From the NCBI GenBank assembly GCA_002427805.1, contig DIZB01000026.1:1112-32388 (forward strand): DNA of 31,277 bases. Direction: 5' to 3'. This document shows, in pieces, positions 15,773 through 23,960 of this stretch. The notes under the pieces were generated by a model, which worked only from the letters and a program-made list of their open reading frames with translations, had not been told where the DNA came from and searched no databases. The translations under genes were made by a program, and so were the position numbers. Numbering within the stretch: the first letter of the stretch is position 1; each line of letters opens with the position of its first letter. The DNA comes from Candidatus Saccharibacteria bacterium UBA6039 (GTDB taxonomy: Bacteria; Patescibacteriota; Saccharimonadia; Saccharimonadales; Saccharimonadaceae).

Positions 15773-17023
15773 TTACTTTGTTAATATCGCCGCGTAGCCA
15801 CTACTATCTTCGCTCATAATAAAGGCAGGATCCCATTCTTTTTTACTGTTATCTTGGCCCTTGCTACCGTTCGAGTCGCCAATGAGCCATTTACCGTCTG
15901 CAGCGATAGCACGAATAACGATGAAGTGACCACCAAGAGTAAATGGTGCGGCTGCTCTACCTGGTCCACCGCCAACCACGATTACTTCACCGCCCGCACG
16001 GAGTCCGGCATTTATTTTGGCAATACTGCCATCCACCCGGGTGGATTTGAGTCCCCAATGGCTACCGATAATACTATCGACGTTATGCAGGCTACCACCC
16101 GCTCCATTAAGATATAGTGTTCCGTTTGCAGCACCATATGCGGCCGTATCAGCAGGCGTTACTTTTTTGCCTGTCAAACTGGTGATGATCATAGCCATAG
16201 CCGACGGTCCGCAGCCGCCAGCGCCAATCGTACCTGCTGAACCATATGGTAGTTTTGCCCAGGCCGCATCGTCTTGGTTGTAAACGACAAATCCGTCTGT
16301 CCCGGCCGTTGAGGCGCTACCGTCGCCTGAGCACGCGCCGGTTGTGGTTGAGTCGGTAGAGCCGTCCGGTATGATTGACTTATATTTTGCGTATAATGCG
16401 AGTGCATCTCCACCACGATTGGCTTTTACCATTGCTGGCGTGTCTGCTGATCCTTCGAAGTCTTTATGAAATATATAAGCGGCATCATCGGCAGTTGTTG
16501 TTTTTTGAATATCTGAAAGTGTTCCAGCCCTATTGGAGTTCATTTCTTTCCATATGTAATCGAGCTGCATACCGAGGTCGATAATCGTTTTGTTTTGTGA
16601 AGCCGCAAATGCTTCAAGTGGTTTTTGCCTGTCGCTAAACGTCCATTGCACAAGTCCAAAGCCTGTTCCGCTAACTGGAATATAGTTTGATGGAGCGATT
16701 TTTCCGCCCTGAATTTTTGCCGGGTTATAACTAGACTCACGACTAATATTTCCACCAATACCTGCAGCTTGTGCGAGTGTTAGGCCTTTTCCAACGAAGT
16801 AGCGAAGAATTTTTTCGATATTATCATTACCTACAGGTGCGGCTGTCGCCCCAGCTGAGTCGCCACTACAATCAATGAAGTTCGGATCATACTGACTAAT
16901 GCCATACGATTGAAGGGTTGCTTCATTTAATGTCGCAAATGCGTCGACAGCAGGAATTAAAGTTGAGGCGATAAGAATGAATAAGCCAGCTACTATTCTT
17001 ATTCGCATTGTAAAATATTTCAT
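15773..17023 (-). CDS. Secreted bifunctional murein hydrolase: phage-tail-lysozyme-like domain plus C39-like cysteine peptidase
   Basis: 416 aa with a signal peptide (about 1-30, ending AVDAFA). The first domain (about 66-215) resembles phage tail lysozymes: KILRYFVGKGLTLAQAAGI, GGNISRESSYNP with likely catalytic E96, and GFGLVQWTFSDR. The second (about 245-416) resembles Peptidase_C39_2: YNQDDAAWAKLPYG, C271 in GGCGPSAM, H366 in GGHFIVIRA and D383/N385 in IGDSN, a plausible Cys-His-Asp/Asn set. Its start overlaps the preceding stop by one base (TAATG). In type IV secretion systems a VirB1-type hydrolase opens the wall for the channel; this protein fits that job. Domain families are assigned from motifs, the role from context. 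Confidence 0.85.
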   Translation of the reverse strand: MKYFTMRIRIVAGLFILIASTLIPAVDAFATLNEATLQSYGISQYDPNFIDCSGDSAGATAAPVGNDNIEKILRYFVGKGLTLAQAAGIGGNISRESSYNPAKIQGGKIAPSNYIPVSGTGFGLVQWTFSDRQKPLEAFAASQNKTIIDLGMQLDYIWKEMNSNRAGTLSDIQKTTTADDAAYIFHKDFEGSADTPAMVKANRGGDALALYAKYKSIIPDGSTDSTTTGACSGDGSASTAGTDGFVVYNQDDAAWAKLPYGSAGTIGAGGCGPSAMAMIITSLTGKKVTPADTAAYGAANGTLYLNGAGGSLHNVDSIIGSHWGLKSTRVDGSIAKINAGLRAGGEVIVVGGGPGRAAAPFTLGGHFIVIRAIAADGKWLIGDSNGSKGQDNSKKEWDPAFIMSEDSSGYAAILTK

Positions 17024-20000
17024 TACGACTCACCCATCGACCAGTGCCATGGTTCGCTCTTAAGGTTTTGGAAGCCATAAGTTGCGGCGTGTGCATCAAG
17101 CCAGCGCACAACTGCCCCGTCGTTGTCGGTGCGCTTACGACATGCCGTAGCGTTGGCGGTACTCAGCGCACCCGCACCACCAACTCCCGAGACGAAACAA
17201 ACCGTTTGTCCTCCGCGTGGTGAGCCAATATCGATCGCGACGCCCGCTGAGTGTTGTGAGTTAACTGTGTAATATGGGTGTGCTGGTGAGCGCATTCCAT
17301 CCGAGATACCAAGGCTCAGACCATCTGCTTTTGCGGCAGCAAACATATCGACAACATTCTTTGATATAACGGACGCCACGACGGCATCGAGTGAACCATT
17401 AATATTACTACCAGCTGAAGTTGGGAAAGAGTTAACGTAGCAAAGTCGTACGGTAAATTTCAAAGTGGGGTTTGTGTACATACCCACGTCTTGTGTACCT
17501 GCCGCACATGCAGTTGATGAGTAATCAACGCCCCGAGAGAGTGTCCATCCGTTACCCTTAGGACTTGTTTGAGCCGGCTTCGCTAAACTTGTTTGAGCTG
17601 TCGTAGAACTAGATGTACCGGTAATAGGCTTGAATGCATATTTATTATCGGTGAGGTTGTTTTCAGCTGCCTGCTCACCTACGACCATTTTTTCGAGTGC
17701 ACATGGGTCGGCAACATTATAGGTGGCAACAAGGTTATTACCGATTACCGCATGATTTTTTGGGTCTGCTCTCGCTGCTGCACTTGCTGCACAGCTTGCA
17801 TCGGTGTAGGTACTTGGGTCCGCGGTGAGCGCAGAAGAATCAGCGCTATATCCATAAAGAGGGAGGACAAATGGATTAAGTGTTGCACTATCCGTTGCGG
17901 CCGATGCGCCTGTGAACAGTTGCATAAATGACGAGATTGGCAGCGATGCAACTGAGCTTACAGACGTTGGAATACGTGAAATAAATTGCTGTGCGAATGA
18001 GCCGGTGAGGCTTGTGTCGAAAATACGAGCTAGTATTGGCTGGCTATCGAAGTATGCTTTATCGGCTTGTTTTTGTTGCTGGTCAATAACGGCGAGTTGT
18101 GTAGTTGAAAGAGGTGTACCGCCACCGCCCATAGCTGTTCCATCGGCATCGACACCCTCCTCCATAAGGGCATTTTGGGTAATACGAATACCTCCACTGA
18201 GTCCGACGTAGTTATCGGATCCGCTTGCGCTTGGGCCAACATTTGGTGTGTGGAATATAAGGCTTGTAATCCAGCCTTCAAGTCCAGTGATACTTCCGGC
18301 AAAAAGTGAGCCAAGTGCACTCGTTGCTTGTTGAAAACCAGGGATCGCATTAATAATTGCTCCAACTACGTCACCGCCTAGCTTTAGAGCTGCGCCAACA
18401 CTTCCAACCCATACATCGGCTACATTTTTTAATGCCATACCAGTTGGGTCGGTATTAAAGTACGGTGCAAAATCTCTTACGGCTTTTTGGTCATCGCAAA
18501 TAAGTTGGCCTGGAGCGAGTTTTGTATTGACCTTACCATTTGGACTGTCACATGGTACCGTAAGACCTTTTGATGTATCGACGGCTTGTCCACTCTCTGC
18601 CTGGTATAGTGGGCTGCTATCGACACCATTATCAAGTGTGGCCGCGGCTGATACTGTGCCGTTCGCGGTCGGGTTATTATCAAACAGACTATTATACGCA
18701 GCTAATGTGTCGATATCAGAATCTCCTGCTTTCACTTTCTCCCAGGCGGTTTGCACGTCTGTTGAAAAACCAGTGTATACCTGCGATGCAATATCATACT
18801 GAATCTCACTCAACTTACCAGTTGATATTGAATGAATAACGTTAAAGCCAAGATCAAGTACACCAACTGCTGCGCCCACACCACCAGCAACTGCAAGTAC
18901 CTTCTTGGTAATTATTTTCTGTAGTATACCTGTTGCTGCCTCGTCAGCAGTAACGGCCCCTGAGTCGGCAACTAGTCCTTGTGCGGTATATCTCGCCTTC
19001 GCCTGGTCATATGCGGGAGTGCCCTTCTTTAGGCTCGGATCATCATCAGGGTTTGGTATTGTTGGCTTGTTGCCTGTTGCGAGGCTTTCGCGGAGATTAG
19101 CACATACTTGTGCGTCGGTTAAACATGTCATATAGGTCGTGAGGCGCGGTGCGATTTTACCAACAGTATTTTTTAAAATACTCGTTTTCATATTCGTGAG
19201 GGCAGTCTTAGCGCTGTTCGCTGCCTTTTCGACAATCGGTGGTCCTCGCCAAGTTGTAACACCAAATTTTTTCATGAGAAGTTTTCGTGCCAGGAAACGA
19301 TCTATCATCGTCGAGCCGTGGCTTTTTTCTACCTCCGCTGCTATGAATTTTTTCATTTCACTGTTGCTCTTTAGGGTAATCTCTTTCGTTAAGCCGTCGA
19401 CCTGTTTTGCTAACCCATCAACACTCTCGTTACCAACCGGTACAGTTACCTTCCAGCTTGATGCTTTACCGCCGAGTGATGTCACACCCTGAGCCTTGAC
19501 ATTATCAATGCTGATACCGAGCTTATCTTGAAAATAATTAGTTGAGTATGTTGAAAATAGTGAACACGCGATGCCACCACCTTTACAAAAGACAAGGGCT
19601 GAATCTGCCTCTGACGCTCCGTTTGCAAGACCAAGCATGCGAGTAGCCAGGGCACGCGTAATAATATATTCAGTTCGTTGCTGGATTGCGTACTCGGGGA
19701 CTTTTGAGGCAAGGCCCGTGACGTTTTGAATCATCATTTCGAGCTTGAGCGGTAGCAGCGACAAAATAATGAGTGGAATGCTAACGCCACCGGCACCAAT
19801 ACCGGCACCAATCAGCCATTTTCTATTTTTAGAGATGCGGGCCAGGAAGCCTGACTTTTCTCCCCTATTTCCACCCGGAACTACACCGTTGTGCCAACCA
19901 CCCGGAGGCGCATTTGGATCGTTTTCGCTATCTCCCAGGGATTGATTTGGGTTGGCTCCACCCGTCGCTGCAGCTGTTTCCGCTGCGTTAGCATCAAACG

Positions 20001-20139
20001 GATCAGTACCTGAACTATCGCCAGAACCGACGGGGTGATCATCCAGTCCATCACTATTTCGATTGTAGCCAGGAATACTCTCATGCGGTGCATACGCCTG
20101 GTCTTGTTCGTCTTTAGTTTCGGGAATTACGTTGGACAT
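17023..20139 (-). CDS. Large T4SS-locus membrane protein with C-terminal VanY-type D,D-carboxypeptidase domain
   Basis: 1038 aa. Residues 1-105 are acidic, Gly/Pro/Asn-rich and likely cytoplasmic. A membrane helix follows (about 112-135, KWLIGAGIGAGG then IPLIILSLLPL). A long Ala/Ser/Thr-rich region (about 140-860) includes hydrophobic stretches near 395-425 and 570-620. The last ~170 residues form a VanY/LAS-type peptidase: SQHSAGVAID gives zinc ligands H963 and D970, and EPWHWS gives H1032. VanY enzymes trim D-Ala from wall peptides. Fusion to a large membrane body next to VirB4 suggests a channel component that also remodels murein. A -10 TATAAT (20154-20149) lies in the gap after virB4. 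Confidence 0.8.
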   Translation of the reverse strand: MSNVIPETKDEQDQAYAPHESIPGYNRNSDGLDDHPVGSGDSSGTDPFDANAAETAAATGGANPNQSLGDSENDPNAPPGGWHNGVVPGGNRGEKSGFLARISKNRKWLIGAGIGAGGVSIPLIILSLLPLKLEMMIQNVTGLASKVPEYAIQQRTEYIITRALATRMLGLANGASEADSALVFCKGGGIACSLFSTYSTNYFQDKLGISIDNVKAQGVTSLGGKASSWKVTVPVGNESVDGLAKQVDGLTKEITLKSNSEMKKFIAAEVEKSHGSTMIDRFLARKLLMKKFGVTTWRGPPIVEKAANSAKTALTNMKTSILKNTVGKIAPRLTTYMTCLTDAQVCANLRESLATGNKPTIPNPDDDPSLKKGTPAYDQAKARYTAQGLVADSGAVTADEAATGILQKIITKKVLAVAGGVGAAVGVLDLGFNVIHSISTGKLSEIQYDIASQVYTGFSTDVQTAWEKVKAGDSDIDTLAAYNSLFDNNPTANGTVSAAATLDNGVDSSPLYQAESGQAVDTSKGLTVPCDSPNGKVNTKLAPGQLICDDQKAVRDFAPYFNTDPTGMALKNVADVWVGSVGAALKLGGDVVGAIINAIPGFQQATSALGSLFAGSITGLEGWITSLIFHTPNVGPSASGSDNYVGLSGGIRITQNALMEEGVDADGTAMGGGGTPLSTTQLAVIDQQQKQADKAYFDSQPILARIFDTSLTGSFAQQFISRIPTSVSSVASLPISSFMQLFTGASAATDSATLNPFVLPLYGYSADSSALTADPSTYTDASCAASAAARADPKNHAVIGNNLVATYNVADPCALEKMVVGEQAAENNLTDNKYAFKPITGTSSSTTAQTSLAKPAQTSPKGNGWTLSRGVDYSSTACAAGTQDVGMYTNPTLKFTVRLCYVNSFPTSAGSNINGSLDAVVASVISKNVVDMFAAAKADGLSLGISDGMRSPAHPYYTVNSQHSAGVAIDIGSPRGGQTVCFVSGVGGAGALSTANATACRKRTDNDGAVVRWLDAHAATYGFQNLKSEPWHWSMGES

Positions 20140-20158
20140 ATATTGCGTCCATTATACC

Positions 20159-22045
20159 TTATACACTCGAGCCCGGATCGATGTAGCTACTGACATTTGC
20201 TGTGCCTGAATTACTGCTTGGAGCTTGCGCCATACTTGCCTGAGGGTTGGTCGTAATGAGCTTTTGCTCGGTCTCGCTGGCAATAACTTGAATATGAACG
20301 TGGTTTTGCCCGGCGAAGAACAGTCCTTGCCCGACCGGGAAGTTTGCGAGTCGCTTTTTCTCTTCTTCGGTGAGTTTAAACACGTCTGATAGCACATCAA
20401 CCGCACTTGATGACTGCTTGAGAAGCAGTTGCATCGAGCTGTTGGCAACAATCGCGCGGCCCATTTTGCTACCCATAAAGTCTTCAACGTCTTGTGTAAT
20501 GGTAGTAAGACCAAGGAAGTACTTTCGCGCACGTTTAGCTAGGCTAAATAAGAAATTAGCCGAATCGTCGTACTTCATGAGCTGCCAAGCTTCATCAACA
20601 ATGAGCATACGTTTCTTTTGATCAGTTCTGGTGATGTTCCAGATGTGAGAAAGGACGATATACATCGCAACGGGACGTAGCTCGTCTTCGAGGTCACGAA
20701 TATTAAAGACGACCATCGAGTTATTAATATCAATGTTTGATTGCTGGCTGAAGATACCGGCGAATGTTCCCGTCGTATATTTACGTAGGCGCTGCGCAAG
20801 GGCTGGGCCGCTGCCTCCCATGTGCAGGAGTGTGTCGTATAGATCCGAGATAGTTGGCGGCGTTGAGTTGTGGGTCAGGGGGTCACTGGTAACGCCGGCA
20901 CGAGCGTAGGTGTCGATGAGTGCTTGGTCGAGGTCGGCTTCTTCTGCGGGGCTTAGGGCTGAGAGTGGGATGCCGGTGGGGCCTACTTGTGTACCACCGA
21001 GCATCAGGCGGAATAGTCCGTGCAGTGTCACGAGGTTGGCGCGAAGTGCATCCTCAGCTTCATCGCTATCAATGACGCGCGGAAGATCAAACGGATTAAT
21101 ACGCGTATCGGCGTTAAGGCTCAGGCGAATATAGCTTCCACCCACGGCGTCAGACAACTTTTGGTATTCATTTTCTGGGTCAATGATAATTACTTCGCTA
21201 CCGGTCATCATGCTTCGAAGAGCTTCGAGCTTAACGGTAAACGACTTACCTGCACCGGACTTTGCAAAGACCACCATGTTGGCGTTTTCGAGCGAGAAAC
21301 GGTCGAAGATAACTAGGCCGTTATTGTGCATGTTGATGCCATAAAGTACACCTTTTTCTTGGGTAAGGTCAGCACTGGTGAATGGGAAGCTGGTGCTGAT
21401 GGCACCCGTGTTCATGTTACGACGAATCTGCAACTGGTCAGTCATCTGAGGAATGCTACTATTGAGCCCCTGCTCCTGCTGGCTGCTTGCGACCTTGCTA
21501 AAGATAAGTTGCTGGCCAAAGATGGTTTCGATTTTATGTTGTACGAAACTGAGTTCATCGAGGCTATCTGCATAGAGTGTGACATAGAGACCAAAACGGA
21601 AGAAACGCTCAGCACCCACCTGAATTTGGTCACGCAGTTCCTCGGCGTCGTTAATAGCCGCTTCAAGGCCTGGATCACGAGTACGACCTTTTTCGTTGTT
21701 AATAGAGGTTGAGGCCTCAAGTTGAGTCACTTTTTTGCGCAGGTTGTTGAGTACCACCTGGCTATCAACTGGGTAAATAAACATACTCACATCAAGTACT
21801 TCGTCGATGTTAATCAGTGATGAAAGCCAACCGGTGTAGATTTGGCGAGGGTAGCCGTAAATGTACAACGTACGTCCATACTTTGTACCAAGGCGGAAAT
21901 ATGCTGAGTGGATCTCGAGGCTACTTGGAGCAATCAGGTCACGAAGCGTCGTAACTCCCTTTAAAAATGCCTGTTCTACCTCAGCTTGCTCTTGGGCGCG
22001 TTGTTGGGCGGCAATATCAACTGCATCTAGTTTTTTCTTTGCCAT
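20159..22045 (-). CDS. virB4: VirB4-family T4SS ATPase
   Basis: 628 aa cytoplasmic ATPase that powers type IV secretion or pilus assembly. An N-terminal domain (about 30-200) precedes the RecA-like motor. Walker A AKSGAGKSFT has K267; Walker B LIVDEAWQLM has D484/E485; TTITQDVEDF follows, as in VirB4/TraC proteins. SEVIIIDPENEY is the usual VirB4 strand after Walker A. The start shares one base with the stop of the TraC-like gene (TGATG). It is the clearest marker that this locus is a type IV secretion system. Confidence 0.92.
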   Translation of the reverse strand: MAKKKLDAVDIAAQQRAQEQAEVEQAFLKGVTTLRDLIAPSSLEIHSAYFRLGTKYGRTLYIYGYPRQIYTGWLSSLINIDEVLDVSMFIYPVDSQVVLNNLRKKVTQLEASTSINNEKGRTRDPGLEAAINDAEELRDQIQVGAERFFRFGLYVTLYADSLDELSFVQHKIETIFGQQLIFSKVASSQQEQGLNSSIPQMTDQLQIRRNMNTGAISTSFPFTSADLTQEKGVLYGINMHNNGLVIFDRFSLENANMVVFAKSGAGKSFTVKLEALRSMMTGSEVIIIDPENEYQKLSDAVGGSYIRLSLNADTRINPFDLPRVIDSDEAEDALRANLVTLHGLFRLMLGGTQVGPTGIPLSALSPAEEADLDQALIDTYARAGVTSDPLTHNSTPPTISDLYDTLLHMGGSGPALAQRLRKYTTGTFAGIFSQQSNIDINNSMVVFNIRDLEDELRPVAMYIVLSHIWNITRTDQKKRMLIVDEAWQLMKYDDSANFLFSLAKRARKYFLGLTTITQDVEDFMGSKMGRAIVANSSMQLLLKQSSSAVDVLSDVFKLTEEEKKRLANFPVGQGLFFAGQNHVHIQVIASETEQKLITTNPQASMAQAPSSNSGTANVSSYIDPGSSV

Positions 22046-22893
22046 CAGATTGTTGCCCCTTGTGGATTAACGGGTGGTTGGCCTGTTCCCTTTTTTACGA
22101 ACGTCGCTGTGACGTCATCGAAGTTACCAAGTGGTTCACGCACGGCCGTATCGGGATTATAGACGTTGTAGTAGAGCTCACCAAGCTCCTTGGTATTAAG
22201 CTGTACACTTTGAACACCGAGTTGGAACAAGCCTGACGTCACGCTGTCGACACGGTTTTTTATCTCAGTCTTCGCCTTCTCGTAGGTAGCGGTATCGATT
22301 TTTGTAATCGCATTTGGCTTGGCAAGGAGCTTCCCAAAGAAGCCTTTGGCTTGATCCTTCAGGTTGCTCAGGTCACCAAGTGGATAATACGGAATGGCGA
22401 TGAAAAATGACTTATCCATAATGTTTGCTTCTTGAGATAGCACGTCAATAAAATTGATATAATCATCCATTAATACGTTTAAGAGCATGTTATCTTGCTT
22501 GCGACGGATCTCAACCAGGCGGTCAATGTACGGGCCAATATCGACACGTTGGGAGCGAATCAGAATTTGAATCGGATGATTGAGCGAGTTCAAAAAGTTT
22601 TGGTAGCTAAATTCAACACCTTCCCTTTCGCGGGCACTCATGAGGTCGAAGTTGATAGACTTACAGGCAATAACCGCACGAAAGGTGCCGTCGGCCATGA
22701 TCACGATGTTGTCACGAATTTCAGAGAGTTGAAGTGAGTTTTGTGTGGTGTGGGCGTTTTTTGGAAGAGCTGGAGCAGTGCCTTGAGGAGCACCAGGGCC
22801 GCTGCCAACGGGAGCTGAAGCTGCGGGTACAGCAGCAGGAGCTGGCCCAGCTGTAGGTCCTGACGGAAACGGAAATTGGTTATTTGGTGGCAT
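22045..22893 (-). CDS. TraC/VirB4 N-terminal-domain-like T4SS protein
   Basis: 282 aa, no ATPase motifs. A Pro/Ala/Gly-rich N-terminus (1-45) is followed by a compact domain (about 50-275) with NIVIMADGTFRAVIACKSIN, FQNFLNSL-type helices and IQILIRSQRVD, a pattern seen in N-terminal regions of TraC/VirB4 proteins and in stand-alone TraC-like proteins of Patescibacteria and Gram-positives. It lies between the PrgI-like gene and virB4 and overlaps virB4 by one base, so a structural partner of the ATPase is likely. The family link rests on pattern similarity and position. Confidence 0.72.
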   Translation of the reverse strand: MPPNNQFPFPSGPTAGPAPAAVPAASAPVGSGPGAPQGTAPALPKNAHTTQNSLQLSEIRDNIVIMADGTFRAVIACKSINFDLMSAREREGVEFSYQNFLNSLNHPIQILIRSQRVDIGPYIDRLVEIRRKQDNMLLNVLMDDYINFIDVLSQEANIMDKSFFIAIPYYPLGDLSNLKDQAKGFFGKLLAKPNAITKIDTATYEKAKTEIKNRVDSVTSGLFQLGVQSVQLNTKELGELYYNVYNPDTAVREPLGNFDDVTATFVKKGTGQPPVNPQGATI

Positions 22894-22925
22894 GAAACTA
22901 GATTCCCACTCCCCTTTAAGCTGCT

Positions 22926-23927
22926 CTATCGCAACGAGATGACCACCTCTTCACTCATGTCTTGCTCACGATTGATGCGATTGGCTTCGCGTGCGATCGT
23001 CTCTATCGAGAGATCAGCATTGTTTGCAAGATTCATTATAGCAGGCGTCACCACTTTTTCGCTAGCGTTTTCAGGGGGTAACTCAGGAGGTTGTACGATG
23101 ATTGGTGTTGGGTTGGTTGGCGTGACGATTGGGTTAATAACCGTCTGTTGAATATCAGTTGGATATGGGTCGTATGTTGGTACGGCTGGGTCTGCGACGG
23201 CTGATAGGATGGGAGGCTCAGATACCACTGGCCGTGGGGTGACTGGAACGGCCTGAGCTGCATCATTAGACGATGAGAAGAAGTTATACGGGTTTGTGGT
23301 TGCAGCCGCTACAACCGGGGTGTCGGCGGCAGGAACTTGATGCATACGATCGATCAGTTCTTGGCGACGTTTTACATCCTCTTGGTCGATCATTTGAGTA
23401 AACGATTGCGCCACTCCATTACTACTATCCAGAATATCAACAGCTTGCTGCGCTTCGAAGTAGACGTCGGTATTCATAGCGCTATTTGGTGCTTGTACGC
23501 CCTGCCCTCGCACTGCCCAACCCTGGCTATCAACAATCTCTGCGAGGTATCCGAAACGCTCCTGCGCTTCATTTTGTGACAGGTTTTTTGTTCGCTGTAT
23601 TTCAATCACTTTGGGCACCGTAATTTCGATTAATGATTCAATGCCATCCGCTTCCCACAGTCGCTTACGAGGCTTAAGGTAAAACGATACCATAGCGGCC
23701 ATATACACTTCCATTGGTTGGTCTTTACGAAGTGGTAAGGCAATGGCGCCAAAGAAGATAATGACTGGTAGAGGGATGATTGCAAGTGGTATAAACAGTT
23801 GCCCGAGTCCCCAAGCAAGTGCGCATGAGAGGGCGACGATAATAAGGTAAATAAACTGCCTAAAACTAAACGGACCGATTAACTTATCGTCCGCCTCAAC
23901 ATCTTGAGGTACCTTATACACTGCCAT
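22926..23927 (-). CDS. PrgI/VirB3-like T4SS membrane protein
   Basis: 333 aa. The N-terminal 100 residues match PrgI-family proteins: YKVPQDVEADDKLIGPFSFRQ, then two membrane helices (about 26-45 and 47-65), then a soluble segment with MVSFYLKPRKRLW. PrgI is the Gram-positive counterpart of VirB3, which sits beside VirB4 at the membrane. The remaining ~230 residues are an unusual extension: an acidic/Gln-rich stretch, a Pro/Thr/Val-rich part (about 200-290) and a helical end. The extended -10 TGATATACT (TATACT 23942-23937) ends 9 nt before the ATG. Confidence 0.85.
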   Translation of the reverse strand: MAVYKVPQDVEADDKLIGPFSFRQFIYLIIVALSCALAWGLGQLFIPLAIIPLPVIIFFGAIALPLRKDQPMEVYMAAMVSFYLKPRKRLWEADGIESLIEITVPKVIEIQRTKNLSQNEAQERFGYLAEIVDSQGWAVRGQGVQAPNSAMNTDVYFEAQQAVDILDSSNGVAQSFTQMIDQEDVKRRQELIDRMHQVPAADTPVVAAATTNPYNFFSSSNDAAQAVPVTPRPVVSEPPILSAVADPAVPTYDPYPTDIQQTVINPIVTPTNPTPIIVQPPELPPENASEKVVTPAIMNLANNADLSIETIAREANRINREQDMSEEVVISLR

Positions 23928-23936
23928 AGTGCTTAT

Positions 23937-23945
23937 AGTATATCA
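23937..23945 (-). promoter_or_regulatory. Extended -10 upstream of the PrgI-like gene
   Basis: Minus-strand TGATATACT, with the hexamer at 23942-23937, 9 nt before the ATG at 23927 and inside the 33-nt gap after the VirB6-like stop. It implies a separate start for the prgI-like/traC-like/virB4 run. Confidence 0.5.
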
Positions 23946-23960
23946 TTTGTTAAAAATGAT

